Positions 11,252 to 20,917 of a DNA stretch of 64,000 bases are shown here, piece after piece. The first letter of the stretch is position 1. Each line of letters begins with the position of its first letter. The position numbers and the translations under genes are program-made. Below the pieces are notes generated by a model. That model was given only the letters and a program-made list of their open reading frames with translations, searched no databases and was not told the DNA's origin. Source of the stretch: Strigamia acuminata (taxonomy: Eukaryota; Arthropoda; Chilopoda; Geophilomorpha; Linotaeniidae); the NCBI GenBank assembly GCA_949358305.1, contig OX442319.1, forward strand, positions 8,928,001 to 8,992,000, read 5' to 3'.

Positions 11252-12517
11252 TCACTGCAGCGATTTCCCCGGTGTGGGTGGCGTATCGTCGGTTTTTGGC
11301 TCTTCTTCAGTTTTGTCGTCGACGAATTCTTCTGCTAGCTTCTTGCGTGACTTCTTATTCGACTTCTTTTTCACGGCGGTAGCTTTGGGCTCGGGAACGA
11401 CTGGCGGTGGTGGTGGCGGCGTGTGCGACTCCTCGTTCGGTGCGCCGTCAATCTGCATCGCGGTCTCGATCGTTGCTTCGGTGGCGACTACATTGTTGTC
11501 GCAAACTGGTGGAGGATCCGCGAATCCCTGGAACACGACGTTCGTCGGGCGTTCTCCAACCATCGGCGGCATAATGACAGCCGGCGTCGCCGCTGTATTG
11601 GCACCAAACATCGTTTGCGGTAGTTGGCAGGCTGCTGGAAAAGCGATTGCGGCCGCCGTGGCTTTGGTCGGGATCAGGTTCACAATACCTTGGATTGGTT
11701 GAGGACCGTACTGTCCCGCCCAAGCTGTTCGTAGCTCATCGGGAGTTTTTTCCGTTTGAGCTGGGATTTTCTTAACGAGTGCGCGTGGCGCATTCGATGT
11801 GATTGTGGCCGATGGCGCAGTCAATTGCTGATGAGCCGCTTTCTCGGCGTCTCTTTTCGCCATTCGGTCCTTATGGTCCGCGTGTTTTTTCGCTCTGTAC
11901 CGAATTTTTGCTTCGGTGTTCACGCTTCGTTCACTCAACGTAGGATTTTCGATCGCCACAAGTCGTCGCATTTCCAGCAATTTCTCCGAAATGTTTGGAC
12001 GGGCGGTCGGTGGTTGGTGAGGAGTTGGGGCGACGGTACTTTGTACGGTCGCTTTTGTCTCCTCGGCAGCCTTCTTTTTAAGCACAAATGGCTTATGTGG
12101 CGGACGAAGAACCTTCTGCGACGTCGTCGCTGCGGGTTTCTTCGTAGAAATATTGGTAGAGGCAGTCGGCGGCGGTTGAGAGCGTACGCTCTTTGTTGCC
12201 GTTTTCTGTCTTTTCTTTGGGGGTTCCGTCGGTGTGGCATTCGCCGCACTCGCTTGTTCCCTGTCTGCGACTTCCCTTTCGCGGTCTGTGCGCGATCGGA
12301 CGCGCATCCAGTTAATTTGTCGGTGATGTTGTGGAATCGGCTGACCGGGCAGCGTCATGAACATGACGAACCATTCCTCGAGTGGTTGGTCCGCCAGAAC
12401 GATTTCGTCTCCGCCGCAGTTCATGCACGGGATCCGCGATAGATTCCACAGCGTGATGTAGCCGAAGCCGTTACAGATTGGGCACTGAACCCATTCGTTG
12501 TTTCGGTGATTTTCCAT
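11252..12517 (-). CDS. Post-pol accessory ORF3 with N-terminal zinc ribbon
   Basis: 421 codons from the ATG at 12517. It lies 221 bases downstream of the pol stop, in the same orientation. Residues 17-36 hold two CxxC pairs in a DnaJ-like zinc-ribbon arrangement (CPICNGFGYITL, then CMNCGG). The rest is low-complexity, rich in Pro, Ala, Thr and Lys, with basic patches (KKRQK near residue 100, KKKSNKKSRKK near 385) and a proline run (PPPPPPV near 360). There is no signal peptide or membrane segment, so it is not an envelope protein. The basic clusters suggest nuclear or nucleic-acid association (inference). Intact coding in a young element implies it was maintained. The family is not recognised. 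Confidence 0.75.
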   Translation of the reverse strand: MENHRNNEWVQCPICNGFGYITLWNLSRIPCMNCGGDEIVLADQPLEEWFVMFMTLPGQPIPQHHRQINWMRVRSRTDREREVADREQASAANATPTEPPKKRQKTATKSVRSQPPPTASTNISTKKPAATTSQKVLRPPHKPFVLKKKAAEETKATVQSTVAPTPHQPPTARPNISEKLLEMRRLVAIENPTLSERSVNTEAKIRYRAKKHADHKDRMAKRDAEKAAHQQLTAPSATITSNAPRALVKKIPAQTEKTPDELRTAWAGQYGPQPIQGIVNLIPTKATAAAIAFPAACQLPQTMFGANTAATPAVIMPPMVGERPTNVVFQGFADPPPVCDNNVVATEATIETAMQIDGAPNEESHTPPPPPPVVPEPKATAVKKKSNKKSRKKLAEEFVDDKTEEEPKTDDTPPTPGKSLQ

Positions 12518-12738
12518 CGTTTTTCCAATCTTTTCGTTTCGATTTTCCAGAGAAGTTCCACACGACTGGTCAGTGGCGATCGCAGCGAATAAGTGATTTG
12601 GACAACGAATGGTGGTGGCTAAGTATAGAACCGGAAGACGTTTCGCGAACGTTTAATTGGCGTATGGACCGCAGATGTTTTGTAAACAGTCTGTGATTGG
12701 TCCAAATGGGTCTCCCGATTTGAAGTGTCACCTAGCGG

Positions 12739-15700
12739 TCAATCCCGATATCGGATCGGTAAAACGTGATTTCTCGAAGGTCTATTTGAGTCCGAATTTG
12801 GTTTTGGTCGAGCCGTCGTGGGTTTTTGTGAATCCACTTGTGGCAACAGCAAGGGTTTTATTCTTTTTGGTTTCCCAAAAGGTTTTACTGGTGTTGGCAA
12901 CTTAGTTGCGATACCAGATTCCGTTGGTTGCACTGGAGTTGGCAATATTGTTGCTGTTCCAGTGTCCACAGGTTGGTTTTCAAGAACTTCTTCATCTTCC
13001 TTATCTAAAATGGGCCATTCAGCCTTTTCTTCTGAGGGGATGAATCTCCTGAGTTTTACAATGTTGTGTGTACCCCTCGCTTGCAAAGTTATTGGTTTCG
13101 CAAGGGCATACGCATTGTTGTTAAAGACTTTAGTTATTACATAAGGTCCTTCAAAGCGATCCTCAAGGGACGCAGCATATCGATTAGCAGCATTGGACAA
13201 TGGGTGGGTCTTTAGTAGAACCAAGTCTCCAATTTCGAACTTATCGTCGCTGCGGTGTTGATCGTAGTAAGTTTTCTGTTTTGCTTGGGCCAGACTCTTA
13301 TTTTTAAGAGCTGCAGCAATCAGAGTACGGTGTCTAGCGACTAGCATTCTGACAGCGTCGTAGGGCCTATTTGGGTCGAATGGGGTGTCATAAGACACAT
13401 CTCGATTATCCCAAAATGGTCGCAATTCCCTGCCATACGTCAGCATTGCTGGTGTAAAACCGGTAGACACATTTGGGGCAGAATGCAAAGCAAAATTTAT
13501 CTGGTCGATGCATCTGTCCCAGTGATCGTGCTCAAATGTAAAAATTCGAAGCATAATCTTGATATTCCTGTTTACGCGCTCAGTCAGGTTAGTCTGGGGA
13601 TGGTAAGGCGTTGCTTTAATTGGCACAACCCCTGCATCGTCACAGAGAGTCTGAAACACGTCAGAAATGAATTGGGGGCCATTATCGCTCAACATGAAAC
13701 GGGGGCACCCATGACAGCTGAAAAATCGTTTTAAAATTGGTGCAATTGCAGTCATTTTGGCGGATCTCAGCGGTGTAGCTTCCATCCAGCCGGTGGCATA
13801 ATCCACCACAACTAGAATGAAGCGATTTCTGTTCGAGGTTCTAGGTAATGGACCTATTAGATCGATTCCTATCTTCTCAAAACGACCAATTTTTGGAGAA
13901 GTTGGGACCATCAATCCCTTTGGTTTTCTCTGAATCGGTTTGCAGCGTTGGCAGCGATTGCAGCTTGCTACATGAAGTTTTACTTCTTTTTGCATGCCAG
14001 GCCAGAAATAAACTCTTTTCAATCGCTCTAGAGTTACTTCAACTCCTCCGTGACCAGCCATCGGATGGTCGTGAATTAGTTGAAGTGCTGCGAGTTGCAG
14101 AGATGGTGGAATAAAGATTTTAAATCCAATTCCCAAATCCTCTTCCTCCACAAAGAAATCAGTTTTAAAGGGTGCATAAATAATAAGCATTCCTTTTCTA
14201 GTGAGTGTGCAGTCGTACTGCCTTTCTTCCAAGAACTTAGGAAGTTCTGGTCGAGGTTGTCCATCATCCAATTCCAACCATTCGATTAGTTTTGAAAGAT
14301 GTTTATCTGCACGCTGCTGTAATATAATGTTCTCGAAAGACATCGGGTAATCGGTCTCATTGGTGAGATATGCCAGAGCAACAGGCTCTATAATCTCAGT
14401 TAGAGTTGCTTTCCCTTCTAATGGATTGCCATTATCAAGAGAGACTCTGGATAAGGCATCTGCGACTTGATTGTCGGTGCCTTTCCGGTACTTGATGGTG
14501 AAATTTTCATTCTGCAATTTCATTGCCCACCTAGCCAGTCTTCCAGCTGGATTTTCCATTGTCATGAGAAATCTCAGAGCATGATGGTCAGTCTCAACTT
14601 GGTACTCAGAATATTCAATGTATGGCTTGAACTTATCAACCGCCCAAACCACAGCTAAACATTCCAAATCGGTGGTGCTGTAGTTGTTTTCCGCGCCTTG
14701 CAGAGTTCTGCTGGCGTACGCAACTGGTCTTAAAGCACCATGGTCATCAATTTGCATGAGGACAGCTCCGAGCCCGCCGCCACTAGCATCTGTATGGATG
14801 GTGAAGTTGCGTGCGAAATCAGGCAGAGGCAGCATAATTCCTTTTGCAAGTTGATTTTTCAAATATTCGAAGGCAACATTGCATTCTTCAGACCATTCCC
14901 ATTTTGTATCTTTCTTTAGAAGGGCAAAGAATGGTTTTTGAGTAATACTCAATTTTGGAATTAGAGCAGCATAGAAACCCACCATTCCAATAAAACGCTG
15001 AAGTTGTTTTATACTGGAAGGGGTCGGATAATTTAAAATTGCTTCCACTTTGTCGTTGTTTGGGCTGTAACTCCCATTTGACATCGTGAAACCAAGAAAA
15101 TTTAGTTCTTCTGGGCAAATAAATGACTTTGACGGACTCGCTGTCAATTTATTTTTGTCTAATTTTGACAATATGTCATCTAAATGCTGAAGGTGTTCTT
15201 CAAATGAGTCGCTAAAGATGATAATATCATCGAGGTAAGCGAGTGCCCACTTGTGTTGTGCAGTTCCAAGAACTTGATCCATCATTCTCTGAAACGCACT
15301 GGGTGCATTGCACAGTCCGAAAGGCATACGAGTAAACTGGTATGTTCCATCAGAAGTAGAAAAAGCAGTTTTCTTCTTGTCACTTGGTTTAAGTTTTATT
15401 TGGTAATAACCTTTAGTTAAATCCAAAGTAGAAAAGAACTTTTTTCCACCTAAACAGGCCAAAATCATAGAAATTGAGGGCATCTGATAGACGTCCTTAA
15501 TTGTGATTTTATTTAGCCAGCGAAAGTCAATACAGAGGCGGTACCCTCCGTCTTTCTTTGCAACAATCACGGGGGGATTTTTATAACTCCCCTCGCAAGG
15601 TTCGGCCCAACCATCTCTCAGCAATTCGGCAACCAATTCGCGATAAATCTCAGCTTTCTTGGGATTCATTGGTCGGTCTTTGCATCGAAATGAAGGCGCA

Positions 15701-16449
15701 TCTCCAGTCGGAATTGGATGTTCCAACGTGGGGTGGCAGCCAGCTTTGTCACTAAACACATGTCTGTATTTTTCTACAAGAGTTAAGATTTGAGATCTCT
15801 GCCTTGGTGACAAATTGCTTTTTGCTAACAGTCTCTGGCTCAAATCAGCCGTGGAGACAGAAGGTGACTTTGATTCTGCAACCAAAGCATCCCATCGATC
15901 CATTATTGCATTTCCAAGTTCTTCAGGCGATGGTGGGTCGTCGAAAGGAAATGTGTCATGTGGAAAATCAAGAAAGAAATATTCTCGATCTGTTAGATTG
16001 AGAACAATCCTATTTTCGATAATCCAAGAGCAACCTAATAATATAAATTTGGAAGCTGATGGAAGAACAGTAAATGTCACAGGGATTTCACCACCCCGCC
16101 ACTTGAGTGGCAATGTGATTGTTCCGATTGGACGTGTTGGTCTATCGCCAGTGTATACAACTCGATTTTCTAAAAATGGAGTCATAAAGTGCAAGAGGTT
16201 TAGCTTTTTAAGCATTCCCCCGCTGATGTACCTGTGGGTTGCCCCAGAATCCATCAGAGCGGTGACCTTTAAACCGTTTAGTGTTGCCTTGATGTAAGGC
16301 AGGGGAGTAATACTCTTTCCTGTCTTCAATGCAACGTTTACATGGTCGATTTCAGGTTCTGTGGAAAAAACCACGCGAGGATCTGGCTCTGTGGATGAAA
16401 TGTCATCAAATAGAGCATCCTCCATGTCCTCTTCCATTGGAATCAACAC
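12739..16449 (-). CDS. pol: Ty3/gypsy Pol polyprotein
   Basis: A 1,236-codon intact frame, starting 24 bases after the gag stop in a different frame. Visible parts in order are aspartic protease (MDSGATHRYIS, about residue 66), reverse transcriptase with the YLDDIIIF catalytic box (about 408), RNase H (TIHTDASGGGLGAVL, about 548), integrase HHCC finger (HPMAGHGGVE to CNRCQRC) and the integrase core (DLIGPLP, SDNGPQF, then TERVNRNIK). The C-terminal tail is Pro/Lys-rich. It copies element RNA into DNA and inserts it. All catalytic residues that I can check are present, so this Pol looks functional. A gag-pol frameshift or reinitiation would be needed for expression. Confidence 0.95.
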   Translation of the reverse strand: MLIPMEEDMEDALFDDISSTEPDPRVVFSTEPEIDHVNVALKTGKSITPLPYIKATLNGLKVTALMDSGATHRYISGGMLKKLNLLHFMTPFLENRVVYTGDRPTRPIGTITLPLKWRGGEIPVTFTVLPSASKFILLGCSWIIENRIVLNLTDREYFFLDFPHDTFPFDDPPSPEELGNAIMDRWDALVAESKSPSVSTADLSQRLLAKSNLSPRQRSQILTLVEKYRHVFSDKAGCHPTLEHPIPTGDAPSFRCKDRPMNPKKAEIYRELVAELLRDGWAEPCEGSYKNPPVIVAKKDGGYRLCIDFRWLNKITIKDVYQMPSISMILACLGGKKFFSTLDLTKGYYQIKLKPSDKKKTAFSTSDGTYQFTRMPFGLCNAPSAFQRMMDQVLGTAQHKWALAYLDDIIIFSDSFEEHLQHLDDILSKLDKNKLTASPSKSFICPEELNFLGFTMSNGSYSPNNDKVEAILNYPTPSSIKQLQRFIGMVGFYAALIPKLSITQKPFFALLKKDTKWEWSEECNVAFEYLKNQLAKGIMLPLPDFARNFTIHTDASGGGLGAVLMQIDDHGALRPVAYASRTLQGAENNYSTTDLECLAVVWAVDKFKPYIEYSEYQVETDHHALRFLMTMENPAGRLARWAMKLQNENFTIKYRKGTDNQVADALSRVSLDNGNPLEGKATLTEIIEPVALAYLTNETDYPMSFENIILQQRADKHLSKLIEWLELDDGQPRPELPKFLEERQYDCTLTRKGMLIIYAPFKTDFFVEEEDLGIGFKIFIPPSLQLAALQLIHDHPMAGHGGVEVTLERLKRVYFWPGMQKEVKLHVASCNRCQRCKPIQRKPKGLMVPTSPKIGRFEKIGIDLIGPLPRTSNRNRFILVVVDYATGWMEATPLRSAKMTAIAPILKRFFSCHGCPRFMLSDNGPQFISDVFQTLCDDAGVVPIKATPYHPQTNLTERVNRNIKIMLRIFTFEHDHWDRCIDQINFALHSAPNVSTGFTPAMLTYGRELRPFWDNRDVSYDTPFDPNRPYDAVRMLVARHRTLIAAALKNKSLAQAKQKTYYDQHRSDDKFEIGDLVLLKTHPLSNAANRYAASLEDRFEGPYVITKVFNNNAYALAKPITLQARGTHNIVKLRRFIPSEEKAEWPILDKEDEEVLENQPVDTGTATILPTPVQPTESGIATKLPTPVKPFGKPKRIKPLLLPQVDSQKPTTARPKPNSDSNRPSRNHVLPIRYRD

Positions 16450-16472
16450 TATAGTAAGAGCGCAGTCGTCAG

Positions 16473-18074
16473 TTACTCGGGGGTTTCTGTCGACTGCGAC
16501 TCCTCGTTTCCCGACATTTCAGGCCAGCCACCAAATTCATTGGCTGCAAGCATAGCCTGCATCATGCTGTGTTGGGCAGCGGCGATTGTTTCCATTGCTG
16601 CTTTAGCGGCTTCCACTTTAAGGGGGCAATCCCTTTCAAAGTGTGCGCCACCGCAGCCCCAGCAACCGCCAACTCTTGGTTTGGTCGCATAGTCTTTGAG
16701 CCTATTGCTCGGGACTAGCGCCTTCTCGTTGCCTTCTGCGGCCTTTGTTGCTGCTATCGCAGCATTTTTAGGCGCAGGGAACAGTGTTCTATTGTTTGGA
16801 TTTCTCAATCCAAACGGAACAAATTTCGGTTTATCTCCACCCGCAGCATTTGGTATTGTTACCATTTGCTGGTTGGATTTTTGAATTGGCGTAACAGTTT
16901 CTGTTTTTGCCGCCTCAATGATTGCTGCATTTGTCACAGTTTCCTGATTTATGATCGCGGCCTCCGTAGCAATGCAGGCTCTCCTGAGCGACGCCCAAGT
17001 GTTCTCCAAATTAATGGCATTTGCGACCATGTTCTTGGCCGCTGGGCGCAGAATTGCCAGCACTTTTTGAATTTGCTGGCTCTCGTGCACAGGAATAGTC
17101 AATTGAGCGTATAACTTCTCGAGTCTTATCACCACTTGGGTGGCAGACTCATGAGACAGTTGCTGTGTTTTAGCAATTTCTGCTAAAAGCAGCGCATCGC
17201 TCGGACGAAAATGGGTGATAAATTCATGTTCGAATTCCTCCCAATTCGTTTTGGCATGAGAAGAGAACCATGTGGCCGCATCTCCTCGGAAAAACTTAAA
17301 CAAATGCTCAGCAAGCACTTGGTTCAGATAGGGCAAAGCAAAGCGTAGAGAATGTTTTAAATCAATAAGGAAAGACTTAGCTTTCGTTCTGTCCCCTGCA
17401 AACGCTTCAATTCCAATGGATTTGACTCGTTTACTTAGCTCTACTTCATCCATTGGCCTGGGAGCAGGCATAGCCTGGTCAGTTTTGTGAAGAAACTTTT
17501 CTCCCCAAGCCAGAAAAAGAGGATTTCCAGTCGTAGGCGTTGAGCCTGTGCTGGATCCAGAGTTTGGTGTTGTCACGGTGGGAGAAATCGTGTTTGAGAT
17601 TGCAGATTGTGCTCTCAAATTCGATTGTCCAGCCGCCACCACGCTGTCAACGATAGCTTTTTGACTAGCTATCATCTTCAACAAGCTTTCATTCGATAAT
17701 TTCGCAGAGTCTAACTCCTGCAAAGCATGAGTTAACCGGTCGCTAATATCACCGAATTCCGTGCGCGTTTGCGTTAATTGACGCATAGTGCTATCCGATT
17801 TGTCTTGGAGTTCCACCAAGTGATCGGCTACTTTCAGAAGCGTGTCTTCCCACACTTCGTAGGTTGTCATATCATCGATAACTAGATTAAAGACGTTGCA
17901 AGTCGTTTCAAGCATCGCTTGATCCAACAATTTAACTTTAGGGACTGACATATTGTCGTTTGAAGAAGCAATCGAATTGTTATCCGAGTCGTTCAAATCT
18001 GAATCCGTTGCGGGTGTGAAAGAATTAGGTGCAGGAGAGTCCCACGTGGTCTTACCAGTTCTGGTCGCTGGCAT
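16473..18074 (-). CDS. gag: Gag of Ty3 element 1
   Basis: The frame is open from 18167. I prefer the ATG at 18074 (MPATRTGKTTWDSP), since the preceding 31 codons look untranslated; the product is then about 533 residues. The central part (about residues 200-330) is a helical capsid-like region containing AATWFSSHAKTNWEEFEHEF, typical of retrotransposon Gag. Near the C terminus is a zinc knuckle, CWGCGGAHFERDC, which has three rather than four residues between the second Cys and the His. It forms the particle and binds element RNA. It ends just before pol in another frame. Confidence 0.88.
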   Translation of the reverse strand: MPATRTGKTTWDSPAPNSFTPATDSDLNDSDNNSIASSNDNMSVPKVKLLDQAMLETTCNVFNLVIDDMTTYEVWEDTLLKVADHLVELQDKSDSTMRQLTQTRTEFGDISDRLTHALQELDSAKLSNESLLKMIASQKAIVDSVVAAGQSNLRAQSAISNTISPTVTTPNSGSSTGSTPTTGNPLFLAWGEKFLHKTDQAMPAPRPMDEVELSKRVKSIGIEAFAGDRTKAKSFLIDLKHSLRFALPYLNQVLAEHLFKFFRGDAATWFSSHAKTNWEEFEHEFITHFRPSDALLLAEIAKTQQLSHESATQVVIRLEKLYAQLTIPVHESQQIQKVLAILRPAAKNMVANAINLENTWASLRRACIATEAAIINQETVTNAAIIEAAKTETVTPIQKSNQQMVTIPNAAGGDKPKFVPFGLRNPNNRTLFPAPKNAAIAATKAAEGNEKALVPSNRLKDYATKPRVGGCWGCGGAHFERDCPLKVEAAKAAMETIAAAQHSMMQAMLAANEFGGWPEMSGNEESQSTETPE

Positions 18075-18202
18075 TGACACAATGTGACCAAAAGCAGGAC
18101 CGCAGCTTGCAAGGTGAACAAGTGGAATTAAGTCACGACCAATGAGGAGACAGGAGATTAGGCTCAAGTAGCCATTCTTGGGAGAGGGATTAGTGATGTC
18201 AC

Positions 18203-18215
18203 TTCCCCCCCCTGG
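18203..18215 (-). promoter_or_regulatory. Internal polypurine block matching the terminal PPT
   Basis: On the - strand the 13 bases CCAGGGGGGGGAA are identical to the terminal polypurine tract, and a GTGAC follows in both places. It lies about 130 bases before the preferred gag start. It could prime additional plus-strand synthesis, or be a scar of an earlier LTR junction; neither can be decided here. Confidence 0.4.
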
Positions 18216-18773
18216 TTTCCCATTGGTAGAAAAATTAAATTAATTCATGGAATTGATTTCCCAGAGTTCCAAGAAAATGTCAAAATTTAAAATTCCAATC
18301 ATTCTCGAAAATTCCGAGATTTCCACATGTTTTTCTATTGTTTTCAGGTCGCCATCTTGATTTTTTGACAAAAAATAAAACTTTGACCAATATAAATGCC
18401 GAATTTTCTCCATTTCTGAAGAGAAACAACATTTTTTTGAAAGCAAAATAGAAATTTGTTTGGAACTAGAAGTTCTGAACCAGATCAAAATGGTCTGATT
18501 CCACAAAAACATGACTTTTGTGCTTTCCTAAAAAAGCACGAAATCATGTCTGTAGAACTTCGAAATTTTCAAACCAGTTAATTTTATCATTGTTGGCAAC
18601 AAATAACAAAATCAAACCGCGCTAGCGCGCAGACAAACCGATTCTTGATGCCTCGCAAGAAGAAACAGAGGAAGAAAGATAAGAAAATAAAAATAAAAAA
18701 TTACAAAATACTGGGTGTTTTTTAATCTAAAAGACACTCAAAAAGTTCCAATTTTTAGCAGAAGGTTTTTGCA

Positions 18774-20015
18774 GATATTTACACTACGGGGATATTGTTG
18801 CAATCTCTTCTTCTGCCCCAAGAGACCAACAAACGCGCCCGCTCACCCCTTTCGGAGACTCATTCCAGTCTGCACGAGGCTGCCTTTCGACAGAAACGTG
18901 CCTACACTGAGATGTCTGTTCATCCCAATGAAATGGTGTTTTTTGTGGAACAGTCAGTTGCACTTAAAGTAAGAAGGAAATGCATCTTCTGTCCCTAGTC
19001 GCCTTGGGTCCCACCCTTCAGCCGCCATTGTGAAGCCATATCGCCCTCCATTTGGCGCTGTATACAACCCGGCATTTGAGGTGATTACTACCGCTGTCAG
19101 GTGTGGAGTCCCAAGAAAACCATGAAAATCATAGATAGGGAAGTTTAGAGAAAAAGTAAAAAATGAAAAAGATGTAAAAACAACTAATTTCCAAATTACA
19201 GAGATTGCTCCAGACTGTGGTTCGAGCACAGTCCTTTAACAAACTGCAGTAGCCCAGAAATCAAGCAAGAGTGAATAAAATTCAGAAACAAAAGTTACAG
19301 GCTAGATTCCCAATCTTTTTTCAAAGTTGGTAGCTACCTGAACGCACAGATATCGTTCCTACGCCCTAACGAACTCTCTGTGCCATTTGAGCACTTCACC
19401 ATCGGTATCCCCGTACCTCCGGCAGCTCTCCCTGCTGTCCGTGTCCCAATTTCAGCAACTCTTGGGTTAAATACGTTAACTTGCAGTTGCCTACCAACCA
19501 GTACACGGGACAGGGTAGGATTATGACCGATGTGAACCCGGATGAGCGCCTTGAGCAGCCACAACGCAACCCATAAATTATGAGTCGCAACAAAAATCAA
19601 GGCAGTCTTCCCATGTGTGCGGACACTTCGCTGCTACTCGGGTCCAACTACACGCCAACTCACCGCACGTGACTGTTCCCGCGCCAGCGACCACTAAGCT
19701 AGCAACCTGCATCCAAGCGACTAAACGTCCTACAAGAAATTTGGTGTCACTCAAAGCTCAGTTCAACATCGCCTCCTCGCCCGGCCCATAATGGAACCAG
19801 TGATTGCAGCGTGGCACCTGGAATATGACCGCTTCTCCCCCGTGGGATTTGGTTTGCTGGTGGCCACCAGCGCGCCTCCTCCACGAATCGAGTTTGAATA
19901 CGCTGCAGACTGTCCCATTACTTTTACTTGGGCTGCGCACCAAGAAATAGAAATAATAAAGAAGGTTTGGAATTATATTCCCCTCCCAACCACTCAGTTT
20001 TTTAGGCTAAGCTAG
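18774..20015 (+). pseudogene. Antisense protein-like blocks in the element leader
   Basis: Opposite to gag-pol, five stretches on the + strand are open with protein-like composition: about 18774-18990, 18997-19125, 19330-19530, 19601-19795 and 19791-20015. Examples are ETHSSLHEAAFRQKRAY, YRPPFGAVYNPAFEV and EPVIAAWHLEYDRF. Adjacent blocks are not joined by valid introns: the first gap is only about 30 bases and shifts frame. The best reading is a decayed gene or captured fragment inside the element, or an antisense product with unrecognised splicing. The family is not recognised. Confidence 0.3.
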
Positions 20016-20294
20016 AAAGGAATAGAAGACCGTTGGAAAGTGTGGCTAGTGTAAGTCCCGGCTTGCCAGTACCCAGGCAAGCTGGACATGCAAAGCCACC
20101 AATTTTTGTCTGATCAGGGTCCAATGGTCAGCGATTAGCGGCCGTTTCGCCTGCTGACCCCCTGTCACAATCATGACCAAGGAAATTTCCCCCTCTAGTT
20201 GAAAGAAAAAATTCATTTAATATTGTGCTTCGCACAATCAGTAAATTAGAATAGTATTCGCAAGAGAATTCAAAATCCTGGACGGGCCCACAAT

Positions 20295-20917
20295 TGTGAG
20301 TGTTCGGACGGACGCCACGTGGTCGGGGGAGAGCCACGGAGGCGCTGGACGCAACACACACGATAAAACAAACCACGAAATACACGGAGACACAATATAG
20401 TTTTAGTTATGGCTTTATTAGATGTCTAGGGGTATGATTGTAGTGTCCCATAGTGTATTTCCCAAGGCGGCGGTTCCTTCGAACCGCCCCTAATCAGACC
20501 GCGTGGCACGGCGGCCATCGGCCGCCATGACACACGAGGTCGGTAATCGGTTTTGGGCCACGCCGCCGAAGTTACGGTTAACGTCCGGCGGACGTGGCGC
20601 AACTGGACGCTCAGGTCCCGGCGGGCGATATCATCGCCACGCCGATAGTTTGGGTTATCTCAATAGCCAGTTTTGGAGGCGGTCGCAACACGACCGTTCG
20701 CCTTGCTGGTTGATCAACAACTCTCTTGTCCCTACGGGGACCAACCACTTCCGGAAGGGCGACTTCCGGGGCCCGATCCTGCTTGACCAAAGGCCCGCAG
20801 CTCCACCTGGTTGCGGGGGACCGCAACAGGCTGCGCGAGATACGAGAGGCGCTGGAGCTGCGCCAAGTGCATTGCCGTTGCAGTGCAGCGACCCGTGCGC
20901 AGGGGCAGCTGGTCACA
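20295..20917 (-). repeat. 5' LTR of Ty3 element 1
   Basis: 623 bp, essentially identical to the copy at 10131-10753. It should carry the promoter for transcription towards lower coordinates. It is followed at 20918 by GTTT and the continuing minisatellite. Confidence 0.93.

Larger units (their letters stand above)
18075..20294 (-). other. Long 5' leader of Ty3 element 1
   Basis: About 2.2 kb separates the 5' LTR from the gag start, far longer than usual. Right after the LTR, at about 20268-20290, the - strand reads TGTGGGCCCGTCCAGGATTT, which resembles primer sites complementary to a tRNA-Pro 3' end with mismatches. At 18203-18215 there is a second copy of the CCAGGGGGGGGAA purine block. Several protein-like open blocks run on the opposite strand (separate entry). 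18,220-18,720 is AT-rich and looks non-coding. Confidence 0.6.
10131..20917 (-). mobile_element. Full-length Ty3/gypsy LTR element with ORF3
   Basis: The 10.8-kb element is read on the - strand. Its parts in order are 5' LTR (20295-20917), a primer-site-like sequence, a 2.1-kb leader, gag (to 16473), pol (16449-12739), ORF3 (12517-11252), a polypurine tract and the 3' LTR (10131-10753). GTTT flanks both ends (10127-10130 and 20918-20921), a 4-bp target duplication usual for Ty3/gypsy. The LTRs are both 623 bp with one difference noticed (A versus G in GTGGTCRGGGGAG). Gag and pol are open throughout, so the copy is recent and may be competent. It is unusually long because of the leader and ORF3. 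Confidence 0.93.

Noticed and set aside
11756-12442. 228-codon + frame opposite ORF3 of element 1
   Set aside because: Antisense shadow of the basic, GC-rich ORF3; no motif.
19215-19260. Possible tRNA T-arm (GGTTCGAGC)
   Set aside because: No acceptor stem or anticodon arm can be folded around it.
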